Shown here piece by piece: positions 16,649-25,105 of a DNA stretch of 64,000 nt. This stretch comes from Nitrospirota bacterium (GTDB taxonomy: Bacteria; Nitrospirota; Thermodesulfovibrionia; Thermodesulfovibrionales; UBA9159). The stretch spans positions 186,001 to 250,000 of the forward strand of contig JAJYIF010000001.1 of the NCBI GenBank assembly GCA_021790195.1, written 5' to 3'. The notes under the pieces are model-generated. The model had not been told where the DNA came from. It searched no databases and was given only the letters and a program-made list of their open reading frames with translations. Both the position numbers and the translations under genes were made by a program. The first letter of the stretch is position 1. Each line of letters opens with the position of its first letter.

Positions 16649-17101
16649 ATGGCCGGAAGAAAACTGACAAAAGAACTGTCTGAAGACGAAAAGAAGAGCA
16701 TGCCCCTCTACTCCATCGGGGTCGTCTCCGAACTGCTGGGAACGACCGATCAGACGCTGAGGTTATATGAAAAGCACGGCCTGATCAAGCCTGCCAGGCG
16801 TAACAAGAACAGGTTTTTTTCGGAAAACGACATAAAGTGGCTCAGGTGCGTGAGGGACCTTATCCACGTCAAGAAGATAAGCATCGAAGGAATAAAGAAG
16901 CTCCTCGAGTATGCCCCGTGCTGGGAGATAACCGCGTGTCCCGAAGAGAGAAAGCTGAGATGTTCGGCCTTCATCTCGAGGACAAAGTCATGCTGGGAGT
17001 TGAACAGGATGATCTGCAACAAGGAGGCAGGAAAGATCTGCGAGGATTGCGTAGTCTATATTGCCCGCCACAATAACAGGAAGAACAAGAAGTCCGCTTA
17101 G
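16649..17101 (+). CDS. MerR-family regulator with Cys-rich C-terminus
   Basis: About 150 residues. The N-terminal winged helix reads YSIGVVSELLGTTDQTLRLY then EKHGLIKPARRNKNRFFS and the usual MerR second wing. The C-terminal 60 residues carry seven cysteines: CWEITACPEER, LRCSAF, SCWELNRMICNKEAGKICED, C. The pattern of two Cys-Trp pairs resembles small two-CW proteins and may bind zinc or an iron-sulfur cluster; what it senses is unknown. The ATG at 16649 is preferred because an earlier ATG at 16616 would overlap the promoter. The gene is divergent from rfaE1. Confidence 0.82.
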   Translation: MAGRKLTKELSEDEKKSMPLYSIGVVSELLGTTDQTLRLYEKHGLIKPARRNKNRFFSENDIKWLRCVRDLIHVKKISIEGIKKLLEYAPCWEITACPEERKLRCSAFISRTKSCWELNRMICNKEAGKICEDCVVYIARHNNRKNKKSA

Positions 17102-17123
17102 GAAATGAGTCTGACGTCTCCCT

Positions 17124-17456
17124 TTATTTTCTGAAGATAGTGCGAGGTGAAAAGTCGGGGTCGATACGGTATGCTTCCCTGAAATATTTCGCAGTCTCAG
17201 TATCACCCCAAAAGTCTTTCCGTCCGTGTTTATTCCCCGATCTCCGCTTTGATTCGTAGCTTGCATAGCCGAGAAGGTAATAGCCTTTTGCGTCCGGTTT
17301 AGCGGCCACGTACTCTTTCAGATATTTCACCGCAGCGCTATAATCCTTCTTGAGATAAGCCTGCAGCCCCTTCTCATAAGCGCCCTCCTGAGCGCATACA
17401 ACCGAAGCCGAAAATAAGATGGCTAACAATTCAGCAAGAAACAAAGCCTTGAGCAT
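17124..17456 (-). CDS. Small exported TPR-like protein
   Basis: About 110 residues. A signal peptide (LKALFLAELLAILFSASVVCAQ) precedes one and a half TPR-like helical repeats: YEKGLQAYLKKDYSAAVKYL, then YYLLGYASYESKRR and ETAKYFREAYRIDPDFSPR. It is probably periplasmic. It lies 11 bp downstream of the PBP1A gene on the same strand, so it may be co-transcribed and have an envelope role. No more specific function can be read. Confidence 0.7.
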   Translation of the reverse strand: MLKALFLAELLAILFSASVVCAQEGAYEKGLQAYLKKDYSAAVKYLKEYVAAKPDAKGYYLLGYASYESKRRSGNKHGRKDFWGDTETAKYFREAYRIDPDFSPRTIFRK

Positions 17457-17467
17457 ATTGCACCCCC

Positions 17468-19780
17468 TTAATCGAAATCGAGCTTCGAAGGTTCCCTAGG
17501 CGACCCTATCATCGGCCCGGATGAGAATTCCTTCGGCTGCGTACCTTTCTTGAAATACTCTTTGATTCCAAAGCCGTCTTTCGCCAGGAGACCGTTTGCG
17601 GGATCTATTGAATAAGTGACGATGTTTTCGGGCACACTAAAATCCAGGTGGTCTCCGAGGTCCACATTTCTCATAAAATCGACCCAGATGGGAGAGGCAG
17701 CCCGCGCGCCTGTTTCGAGGTTGCCGAGCGACCGCATATCGTCGAAGCCCACCCATACGCACGCCAGCAAATCCGGAACATATCCCACAAACCACGCGTC
17801 CTTGTAATCGTTTGTGGTCCCTGTCTTAGCCGCAACGGGTCTCCCCAGGGCCTTTGCACGCCAACCCGTTCCATAGTTTACTACGTCCTCCATCATCGAG
17901 GTCGTAAGGAAGGCGGTCTCAGGGCTGACGATCTGTTCTCCTTCCGGTTCATTGCTCTCCAGGATCCTGCCCTTTGAATCCGTGATATATTTTACGGCTA
18001 TGGACTTCATCTTCATTCCGCCGTCGGCGAATACGCTATATGCAGATGCAAGTTCGAGCGGTGTAACACTTATACTGCCCAACGCTATGCTGAGGTTGTG
18101 CGGTATATCACCATGGATTCCCAGGCTCCTGGCCAAATCGATCACCTTGTCCACCCCCATCATGTCCACAAGCTTCACCGTCACCACATTCCTCGAATAT
18201 GCAAGGGCGTCACGCAATCTCGTGGGACCATAATGTATATGATCGTAATTCTCGGGACTCCAGTCGCCTTTCGGGCCCCCTTTATAAGTGACTGCCTCGT
18301 CATCTATCATGCTGGCGGGAGTAAACCCATTGTCCATAGCGGCAGCATATATTATCGGCTTGAAGGCAGAGCCAGGCTGCCTCTGGGCAAGAACCGTCCT
18401 GTTGAACTCAGAGGTGGAATAATCATACCCTCCGACCATGGCCCTTATATATCCCGTAGCGGGATCGACCGCCACAATGGCGCCCTCCACTTCAGGGTCC
18501 TGCTCAAGCTGAAGCTCCCTGCCCTTTGCAGACTTGAAACCGACCTTGACGACATCCCCGACTTTCAGTATCTTGTCGAGAGTAAAGTTCTTTATCTGGC
18601 GCACCTTGCCTTTTCCTTCCCTGACAGTGCTGGCCCACCGAGCATTCTCCAGAGACAACCTGCCTACCACTCCTCTTGCCCTTATAAGCGCCTCCTTGGG
18701 ACCCACCTTCAGGACGATGCCGGGGACGATATCACCGGCATTAGCGACCATGGCATTGGCCGGCTCTTTCTTCTTCAACTCCTTCCCCGCATCCACTTCT
18801 CTGTGATCAATGCGCCCCCTCCATCCCCTCCTCTTGTCAAGGTCCCTCAGGCCCTCCTGGAGCGCCCTGGCGGCCGTAGCCTGCGCCCTTCTGTCAAGCG
18901 TTGTATAGACACTGAGTCCACCTTTATAGACTGTGTCGACTCCATACTTGTCCTCGAGATACTTTCTCACATACTCGATGAAGTATTGGTTCGCCTCTAG
19001 TCCCCTCCGGATGGAAGACAGATAAAGCGGCTGCTTCAAGGCCTTCTCTTTTTCGGACGGCTTAATATAGCCTTCCTCTTCCATCCTGGAAAGGACCGTC
19101 TCCTGCCTTTCTTTGGCCTTTGTCAGATTATTAAAGGGTGAATAGGTGGTGGGCGCTCTGATGAGTCCGGCCAAAAGGGCCGCCTCGGGGAGTGTAATGT
19201 CCCTGACAGACTTGCCAAAATACACCCTTGACGCCATTTCCATGCCATAGGCGCCGTGTCCGAGATAGACCCTGTTGAGGTAAAGCTCGAGGATCTCCTT
19301 CTTGTCAAGCTTCTTTTCAATCTTCAAGGCGAGCGCAGCCTCCCTGACCTTCCTTTGCAACGTCTTCTCGGGACTTAGGAAGGTGATCTTGGCAAGCTGC
19401 TGCGTTATCGTGCTTCCGCCCTCTTTGAGTCCTACATGGAGGACGTCCTTGACAGCGGCCCTCAAAATGGCGACATAATCGAGACCCTTGTGCTTCCAAA
19501 ACCTTGAGTCCTCCACCGCCACTACCGCATTTATGAGATATTGCGGCATCCGGTTCAGGGGAACGAATATGCCCTTCTCCACTTTGAGCTCGCCGATAAG
19601 GGTGTCATCGTCGGCATATATCTTTGTACCCGGAACACCCCTATATTGCTTTAGCTCCTCGACAGAAGGAACACCCTTCGCAAGCGCGATATAAACGCCC
19701 GCGGATATCCCTATTACTACTGCGGCAGCTACAAAGAGGCCGAGATTACGCCAGAACTTGGCAGATCGCATGAAGACCAC
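17468..19780 (-). CDS. mrcA: Penicillin-binding protein 1A (bifunctional)
   Basis: Class A PBP for peptidoglycan polymerisation and crosslinking, anchored in the inner membrane with its catalytic domains in the periplasm. One N-terminal helix (LGLFVAAAVVIGISAGVYIA) precedes the GT51 domain with VAVEDSRFWKHKGLDY (catalytic Glu) and GGSTITQQLAK. The transpeptidase has GSAFKPIIYAAAM (SxxK), AYSRNVVTVKL (SxN) and AAKTGTTNDYKDAWFVGY (KTG). An OB-like insert precedes the transpeptidase. At 770 residues the length is normal. The start may be GTG at 19780 or ATG at 19771; no ribosome binding site is clear. Confidence 0.95.
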   Translation of the reverse strand: MVFMRSAKFWRNLGLFVAAAVVIGISAGVYIALAKGVPSVEELKQYRGVPGTKIYADDDTLIGELKVEKGIFVPLNRMPQYLINAVVAVEDSRFWKHKGLDYVAILRAAVKDVLHVGLKEGGSTITQQLAKITFLSPEKTLQRKVREAALALKIEKKLDKKEILELYLNRVYLGHGAYGMEMASRVYFGKSVRDITLPEAALLAGLIRAPTTYSPFNNLTKAKERQETVLSRMEEEGYIKPSEKEKALKQPLYLSSIRRGLEANQYFIEYVRKYLEDKYGVDTVYKGGLSVYTTLDRRAQATAARALQEGLRDLDKRRGWRGRIDHREVDAGKELKKKEPANAMVANAGDIVPGIVLKVGPKEALIRARGVVGRLSLENARWASTVREGKGKVRQIKNFTLDKILKVGDVVKVGFKSAKGRELQLEQDPEVEGAIVAVDPATGYIRAMVGGYDYSTSEFNRTVLAQRQPGSAFKPIIYAAAMDNGFTPASMIDDEAVTYKGGPKGDWSPENYDHIHYGPTRLRDALAYSRNVVTVKLVDMMGVDKVIDLARSLGIHGDIPHNLSIALGSISVTPLELASAYSVFADGGMKMKSIAVKYITDSKGRILESNEPEGEQIVSPETAFLTTSMMEDVVNYGTGWRAKALGRPVAAKTGTTNDYKDAWFVGYVPDLLACVWVGFDDMRSLGNLETGARAASPIWVDFMRNVDLGDHLDFSVPENIVTYSIDPANGLLAKDGFGIKEYFKKGTQPKEFSSGPMIGSPREPSKLDFD

Positions 19781-19800
19781 TAATTACTGTCATTTAGAGA

Positions 19801-19830
19801 ATTATACTCCCCGAAAACCTTTTCTGTCAA
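19801..19830 (-). promoter_or_regulatory. Sigma-70-type promoter for PBP1A
   Basis: On the minus strand TTGACA (19830-19825) and TATAAT (19806-19801) are separated by 18 bp. Transcription would start near 19794, about 14-23 bases before the possible PBP1A start codons. Confidence 0.65.
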
Positions 19831-19934
19831 AGACCCGAAAAGGTGTGATAATCTTTATTTCACAAGACTTCAACAAACACTTCACAGCAAAAATAGAATT
19901 GATTCAAAGGCTTATATTCTTTCTATTTTTTCTC

Positions 19935-19963
19935 TTGACAGATACAATATATTGTGGTTAAAT
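19935..19963 (+). promoter_or_regulatory. nrdJ promoter with NrdR-type box in the spacer
   Basis: TTGACA (19935-19940) and TTAAAT (19958-19963) are 17 bp apart. The spacer and its edge contain ATACAATATATTGTGG (19942-19957), matching 14 of 16 positions of the NrdR consensus acaCwAtATaTwGtgt. A weaker AATACAAAATTTAGAA lies about 40 bp downstream. The rest of 19781-20100 is AT-rich with no gene seen. NrdR binding here would block RNA polymerase when dATP is high. Confidence 0.72.
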
Positions 19964-20100
19964 CTTCAAGAAGCGCTTAAAAATACAAAATTTAGAAGTC
20001 AAATTTCCCAATGTTCACTTTTGAAAAATGTTTGATCTTTATTTTAATGATGGCGACTAAATTTTAATACAAATCCGAGAAATCTTTTTCAGGAGGAGTC

Positions 20101-22359
20101 ATGAAGGCGTTAGACGGTTTTAGCCTTACTCAGAATGCATTGAAAGTCCTTGAGAAGAGGTATCTTAAGAAGAACGAGGAAGGGAAGATAGTGGAGACCC
20201 CCGAGGAACTCTTCAGGAGGATAGCCCGGGCGATCGCCGCAGCCGACCTCAAATACGGAAAACCTTCCGATGACGTCAAGAGACTCGAGGCGGAGCTCTA
20301 TTCGATGCTGACCTCGATGGAATTCCTTCCCAACAGTCCGACCCTCATGAACGCCGGCAGAAGGCTCGGCCAGTTGAGCGCATGCTTTGTCCTGCCTGTG
20401 GAAGACTCCATGGAGTCCATATTCGACGCGGTGAAAAGCGCGGCTATAATCCACAAATCGGGAGGAGGGACCGGCTTCAGTTTCTCCCGACTGCGTCCCA
20501 ACGGGGACGTTGTAGGTTCCACAAAGGGCATCTCCTCGGGGCCCATATCCTTCATGACGGTCTTTGATACCGCTACCGAGGCGGTAAAACAGGGAGGGAC
20601 AAGACGCGGCGCCAACATGGGTCTCCTCAGGGTGGACCATCCGGACATCCTGAATTTCATCACATGCAAGGACGAAAACACCAAGCTTAACAATTTCAAT
20701 ATCTCTGTCGGCCTGACGGAAGAGTTCATGAAGGCCCTGGAAGAAGACAGGGAATTTGCGTTGATTAATCCCAGGACAAAGCAGGTCGCCAGAAAACTAA
20801 GGGCAAGAGACGTTTTTGTACTCATAGTCAACCACGCCTGGAAGAACGGGGAGCCGGGCATTGTATTTCTCGACAGGCTGAACGGATCGAATCCGACCCC
20901 GCAATTAGGCGGAATAGAATCCACGAACCCCTGCGGCGAGCAGCCGCTTCTTCCTTTTGAATCGTGCAACCTCGGTTCGATAAACCTTTCGAAGATGGTC
21001 AGGAAAGAGGAAAGGACGGTTGATTGGGAGAGACTCAAGGCCACTGTCTGGAAGGCTGTCCATTTCCTGGACAATGTAATCGAGGTCAACAAGTATCCCC
21101 TTTCACAGATCGAGGAGATGACGAAGTCCAACAGAAAGATCGGTCTCGGTGTAATGGGATGGGCCGATATGCTCATTCAGATGGGCGTCCCTTACAACTC
21201 CGGGGAAGCGGTAAGGCTTGCAGAAGAGGTAATGGGCTTTATCCAGCGCGAAGGTAAAGACGCATCCTCTGTCCTTGCAGAGGAGCGAGGCGTATTCCAC
21301 AATTACAAGGGCAGCATCTATGACGGAAAGCTCAGAGTGAGAAACGCCACGGTCACTACCATAGCCCCGACCGGGACCCTTTCGATAATCGCGGGCTGTT
21401 CCTCCGGCATAGAGCCCTTGTTTGCGGTCTCATATGTGAGAACGGTGATGGAGGGGACAAAGCTGATAGAGGTGAATCCCTATTTCGAGGAGGTTGCAAA
21501 GGAAAAGGGCTTCTGGTCGAGGCAGCTCATGGAGCGCATCGCGGAAAAAGGCACTCTCCACGGCTTTGACGAGATTCCCGAGGAGATAAAGAGGACCTTT
21601 GTGACGGCCCACGACATAACTCCCCGCGACCATATAGAGATGCAGGCCGCTTTTCAGAAATATGTGGACAATGCGGTCTCGAAGACCGTGAACTTCCCCC
21701 ATCAGGCCTCACCCAAGGACGTGGAAGACGTCTATCTCCTGGCCTATAAACTCGGTTGCAAAGGCGTAACGGTCTACCGGGACGGGTCGAGGGAGGAACA
21801 GGTCCTTTCCACTGGAAAAACGAAGGAGACTGCTCAGCCTGTGGCCCACGGCCAGTCTTCAACTTCGACCCCGCCCGCCAAGATAGTGCCGAAGAAGAGG
21901 CCTGAGGTGATAAAGGGCACGACGAGATTCATGAAGACGGGATGCGGCAACCTCTACGTCACGATAAATGAGGATGAAAAAGGCCACCTCTTCGAACTCT
22001 TCACTTCGATGGGAAAGGCCGGTGGATGCGCTGCCAGCCAGGCGGAGGCGATCGGCAGGCTCGTCTCCCTTGCCTTCAGGTCCGATATCGACCCCCTGGA
22101 AGTTATGAAGCAACTCAAAGGGATCTCGTGCCACCAGCCGGCGTGGTGTAACGGAGGCAAGATCCTCTCCTGCTCGGACGCCATCGCAAAGGCCATAGAG
22201 AAATATCACGCGAAGTCCGATAAGGGAAACGGCAACGGCCACAAGGAGGGCCATCAGGAGATAATGATGATGGGTGCCTGTCCCGAATGCGGGGGGGCCG
22301 TGGAACATGAGGGCGGCTGCGCAGTCTGCCATAACTGCGGTTTCACCAAGTGCGGTTAG
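20101..22359 (+). CDS. nrdJ: Adenosylcobalamin-dependent (class II) ribonucleotide reductase
   Basis: Makes deoxyribonucleotides without oxygen, using coenzyme B12 to form the thiyl radical. About 752 residues. Seen: EFLPNSPTLMNAGRRLGQLS, SGGGTGFSFSRLRP, TRRGANMGLL, STNPCGEQPLLPFESCNLGS (active-site Cys and the NPCGE loop) and TIAPTGTLSIIAGCSSGIEP. After a linker rich in Thr, Pro and Lys, the C-terminal part has GGCAASQAEAIGRLVSLA and ends with a Cys-rich tail (CPECGG, CAVCHNCGFTKCG) that shuttles reducing equivalents or binds zinc. A GGAGGAGTC precedes the ATG. dCMP deaminase follows in the same direction, making a deoxynucleotide supply unit. Confidence 0.96.
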   Translation: MKALDGFSLTQNALKVLEKRYLKKNEEGKIVETPEELFRRIARAIAAADLKYGKPSDDVKRLEAELYSMLTSMEFLPNSPTLMNAGRRLGQLSACFVLPVEDSMESIFDAVKSAAIIHKSGGGTGFSFSRLRPNGDVVGSTKGISSGPISFMTVFDTATEAVKQGGTRRGANMGLLRVDHPDILNFITCKDENTKLNNFNISVGLTEEFMKALEEDREFALINPRTKQVARKLRARDVFVLIVNHAWKNGEPGIVFLDRLNGSNPTPQLGGIESTNPCGEQPLLPFESCNLGSINLSKMVRKEERTVDWERLKATVWKAVHFLDNVIEVNKYPLSQIEEMTKSNRKIGLGVMGWADMLIQMGVPYNSGEAVRLAEEVMGFIQREGKDASSVLAEERGVFHNYKGSIYDGKLRVRNATVTTIAPTGTLSIIAGCSSGIEPLFAVSYVRTVMEGTKLIEVNPYFEEVAKEKGFWSRQLMERIAEKGTLHGFDEIPEEIKRTFVTAHDITPRDHIEMQAAFQKYVDNAVSKTVNFPHQASPKDVEDVYLLAYKLGCKGVTVYRDGSREEQVLSTGKTKETAQPVAHGQSSTSTPPAKIVPKKRPEVIKGTTRFMKTGCGNLYVTINEDEKGHLFELFTSMGKAGGCAASQAEAIGRLVSLAFRSDIDPLEVMKQLKGISCHQPAWCNGGKILSCSDAIAKAIEKYHAKSDKGNGNGHKEGHQEIMMMGACPECGGAVEHEGGCAVCHNCGFTKCG

Positions 22360-22385
22360 CCAAAATCCCCCGGGAGGAACAGTAA

Positions 22386-22919
22386 GTGAATAACCGGAAT
22401 AATGGAGGAAGCTCTTTCAAAAGGCCCGATTGGGATGAGTATTTCATCGAGATAGCGAAAGTAGTCTCTTCACGCTCCACTTGCCTCAGAAGGAGGTATG
22501 GGGCGGTCATTGTGAAGGACAATGTGATCATTAGCACAGGCTATAATGGTGCGCCTCGCGGTTCCACGAACTGCATAGATACCGGAAGATGCAGAAGGAA
22601 GGAGCTGAATGTCCCGTCCGGTGAGCGCTATGAACTTTGCGAGGCCGTACATGCCGAGCAGAACGCCATCATCAACGGTTCGCCGGAAAGAATGAAGGAC
22701 GGCACGATTTATGTTGCAGGGTTCGAAGACGATAGTTCCACAGCTGAGGGGAAGCCTTGCCTTCTGTGCAAGAGGATGATACGCAATGCGCAGTTGCAAC
22801 AGGTAGTGTTCCTTTCAAAAAGCGGAGAGCTCGTCAAAGTGGGAGATTTGAAGGAGCTGGATGCGCATTCGGCCCATATCGAACAAGAAGATAATTCAGC
22901 GATCAAGGAGAAGAGATGA
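22386..22919 (+). CDS. dCMP deaminase family protein
   Basis: Zinc-dependent deamination of dCMP to dUMP, giving the substrate for thymidylate synthase. About 177 residues. Seen: RPDWDEYFIEIAKVVSSRS, GAVIVKDNVIISTGYNGAPR, CEAVHAEQNAII (HAE) and GKPCLLCKRMI (PCxxC), the complete cytidine deaminase zinc site. The start is GTG at 22386 after GGGAGGAAC. It lies 26 bp after nrdJ and overlaps the next gene by four bases (ATGA). Confidence 0.92.
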   Translation: MNNRNNGGSSFKRPDWDEYFIEIAKVVSSRSTCLRRRYGAVIVKDNVIISTGYNGAPRGSTNCIDTGRCRRKELNVPSGERYELCEAVHAEQNAIINGSPERMKDGTIYVAGFEDDSSTAEGKPCLLCKRMIRNAQLQQVVFLSKSGELVKVGDLKELDAHSAHIEQEDNSAIKEKR

Positions 22920-24214
22920 AACCGAGAATTAATACGGCGCTCAGCTTAATTGCCGTTCCGATCCTGACGTCTTTGCTCTTGGCTCCGTGCCCTGTGAGGG
23001 CTGAAGAGAAGAAGCCGCCGGTGACCCGGTATTGGATGAGCGTCGAGACGCATAGTATGAGCATGCCGGGGATGGAGCAGATGCAAGGCATGCCGGGCAT
23101 GAGTTCCGCCTTCGGGCCGAACCGGACGCTCCATTTACAGCTCAATTCGCCTAAGGCATTGCCGCCTGACCCCGAGGCTACCCATGACATTCCGCCCGGT
23201 CAGAACATGGGAAAGACCCTTCCCCTGCTGAGCCCGGAGCACGAAAAAGCGGCCGAGAGGTATACTCCCGAGGAACGTGGAAAGCAGAAGTACGAGAAAC
23301 CAAAGTTCCGGATGCTCATTTATTGGGGATGCGGCGAAGAGGTCAGGGCGGGTCAGCCGCTCGTTATCGACACCGAAAAGATGAGCCCTGCGGATTTTGC
23401 AAAGGCCTTCAGCGGACGCGCTGTATCCCACCAGTCGCCGCCCTCGGAAAGGGACGGATGGATTTACGCTGAGTGGCCCAACAGGAAGAGCTCTATTAAG
23501 GTGCCTGTTGACGGATCTCTCGTCGGAGACCATTTTATCCACGGCAATTACGCGCCTGACATCAGGTTCTCGATAGACAGGATGCATGACTTCATGGCGC
23601 CAGTGGAATTCACATCGGTGCAGGGCGCTCTAACGGAGAGCATAAGATTTCAGTGGAAGGTGATACCGACGGCCATCGGATATTTCGCCCAGGCAATGGC
23701 GCGTAACGAGAAGGCAGGAGAGACGATTTTCTGGTCTTCCAGCGAGGTGAAGGATTCGGGTTTCGGCCTTATGGACTATCTCACACCTGCGGATGTCCGG
23801 AAGTTAATCAAAGAAGGGGTTGTGATGGAGCCGAAGACCACGAGCTGCGCCATACCGAAGGGGATCTTTAAAGACACTTCCGGCAGCATGCTCAACTTTA
23901 TCGCATATGGAGAAGAGATGAACGTCGTCTATCCCCCGAAACCTGCTGATCCGACGGAGCCCTGGAATCCCATCTGGGCTGTAAAGGTGAGGCTCAAATC
24001 GACTGGAATGACAATGCTCGGCAGGGAGCAGAGAGGGCCAGGAGGAATAAGAGAAAGACAGCGGCAGAAGTATCAGGGAGAGGGCCCCCGGGAGCAGCCG
24101 CAGGAGCAATACCGCGAGCAGGAAAAGAGTGCCGAAACCCCGCCGCCGCCTCCGCCTCAGGAAGAAGGCACCATGGACAAGGTTAAGAAGCTCAAGGGGT
24201 TCTTCGGTTTTTAG
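22916..24214 (+). CDS. Exported protein of unknown function, Met-rich N-terminus
   Basis: I do not recognise this family. 432 residues. A signal peptide (INTALSLIAVPILTSLLLAP) is followed by a Met/Gly stretch (SMSMPGMEQMQGMPGMSS) that could bind copper or be a flexible linker. The middle is beta-rich with FRMLIYWGCGEEVRAGQP, WPNRKSSIKVPVDGSLVGDH and QGALTESIRFQWKVIPTAIG. The last 70 residues are Gln/Glu/Arg-rich, then six prolines and a Lys-rich end. Its start codon overlaps the dCMP deaminase stop, so it is translated from the nrdJ transcript or a co-regulated one, which is unexpected for a periplasmic protein. Confidence 0.75.
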   Translation: MKPRINTALSLIAVPILTSLLLAPCPVRAEEKKPPVTRYWMSVETHSMSMPGMEQMQGMPGMSSAFGPNRTLHLQLNSPKALPPDPEATHDIPPGQNMGKTLPLLSPEHEKAAERYTPEERGKQKYEKPKFRMLIYWGCGEEVRAGQPLVIDTEKMSPADFAKAFSGRAVSHQSPPSERDGWIYAEWPNRKSSIKVPVDGSLVGDHFIHGNYAPDIRFSIDRMHDFMAPVEFTSVQGALTESIRFQWKVIPTAIGYFAQAMARNEKAGETIFWSSSEVKDSGFGLMDYLTPADVRKLIKEGVVMEPKTTSCAIPKGIFKDTSGSMLNFIAYGEEMNVVYPPKPADPTEPWNPIWAVKVRLKSTGMTMLGREQRGPGGIRERQRQKYQGEGPREQPQEQYREQEKSAETPPPPPPQEEGTMDKVKKLKGFFGF

Positions 24215-24298
24215 GATAAGGCCGCCGAAAGAAATGGATTCGCTCTTCAATACCAACAGGCTGGAGAGGGTTCTCTGACAAACTCTTAGGGAGATTGT

Positions 24299-24667
24299 AT
24301 GCAATCGAGACGGATGACATTTTGGGTCCTTGTACTGGCAATAGTTCTTGCAGGTGCAGTTCACGCCTCGAGCGAAGATAAGTTCGGCGTTCCGGTTTAC
24401 CCCGGCGCAATATTTGACAGCGATGTGACCAACATCCTGAAGCGGGCCTCTCGCGAAGCCGCAGGCTATCGCACTCACGACAGCATAACAAAGGTGGTGG
24501 GTTTCTACAAAAGGCAGGCCGGCATGGCGTTGCTGGACAGCAACGCCGAGGCTGCGCTGTTCATAAAAGGCAACGTGACCGTCACAATCCAGAACCCCTG
24601 GCTGGACAGGAGATCGATGAGGATTGTGAAGGGCACACTCATCTCCATCAGAAGGCATACAAACTGA
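24299..24667 (+). CDS. Small exported protein, unknown function
   Basis: 122 residues. A signal peptide (RMTFWVLVLAIVLAGAVHAS) precedes a compact domain with FGVPVYPGAIFDSDVTNIL and THDSITKVVGFYKRQAGMAL, ending in a beta-rich part (FIKGNVTVTIQNPW). The VPVYPGA motif followed by a helix occurs in several exported proteins of unknown role. AGGGAGATTGT before the ATG is a usable ribosome binding site. It follows the Met-rich protein by 84 bp and may be in the same transcript. Confidence 0.7.
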   Translation: MQSRRMTFWVLVLAIVLAGAVHASSEDKFGVPVYPGAIFDSDVTNILKRASREAAGYRTHDSITKVVGFYKRQAGMALLDSNAEAALFIKGNVTVTIQNPWLDRRSMRIVKGTLISIRRHTN

Positions 24668-24700
24668 ATGATGCTGAGCTGAATATTTCAGTGCACCTGC

Positions 24701-24925
24701 ATGCTCTTCTTGAATCCTACAAGAATTAAAGGTCTGTTTATCACCTTACTCGTAGTCGTTATAATAGTCAGTTACTTCTGGTTCCGCTTCGGGCCGAGAC
24801 GCTGCCCCAAATGCGGGAAGCTCTTGTGGGGGGTGATGGGTCCGCATTTCGGGGTCCGAAGGATGCGTTTCAAATGTCCGAACTGCGGGACAAAGTTTGA
24901 GGCACGGAAGCGGCTGCCCTTGTGA
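24701..24925 (+). CDS. Small membrane-anchored zinc ribbon protein
   Basis: 74 residues. One hydrophobic segment (GLFITLLVVVIIVSYFWF) is followed by a zinc ribbon with two Cys pairs, RRCPKCGKLLW and FKCPNCGTKFEARKR, separated by a short basic stretch. The protein would sit in the inner membrane with the ribbon probably cytoplasmic. There is no clear ribosome binding site before the ATG. The function is unknown; the Cys pairs make a real gene likely. Confidence 0.68.
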   Translation: MLFLNPTRIKGLFITLLVVVIIVSYFWFRFGPRRCPKCGKLLWGVMGPHFGVRRMRFKCPNCGTKFEARKRLPL

Positions 24926-24931
24926 CCACTG

Positions 24932-25105
24932 ATGGAGATAGAAGGGACAAACAGGAAGGTAGATTATGACAGGGGAATTTACATGATAACCCCGACCGGA
25001 CGGCTCTCAGGAAACGGATGTCCCATAGCTGTAATAAGGGGATGGAAAGGGGGCAGGATTATTAAAGAAAAAGAGGTAGAGGTTTGCGAATGCAGGGCGA
25101 AGTGA
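24932..25105 (+). CDS. Small protein of 57 residues, unknown
   Basis: Read from the ATG at 24932: MEIEGTNRKVDYDRGIYM, then ITPTGRLSGNGCPIAVIRGW, KGGRIIKEKEVEV and CECRAK. It has three cysteines, a Gly-rich turn and a compact mixed composition like a small folded domain. It starts six bases after the zinc ribbon gene and overlaps the next gene by 16 bases, which fits a tightly packed operon. I recognise no family. Being this short, it could also be a chance frame. Confidence 0.5.
   Translation: MEIEGTNRKVDYDRGIYMITPTGRLSGNGCPIAVIRGWKGGRIIKEKEVEVCECRAK

Noticed and set aside
18098-19000. Open frame of about 300 codons on the plus strand
   Set aside because: Antisense to the PBP1A transpeptidase region; no recognisable protein.
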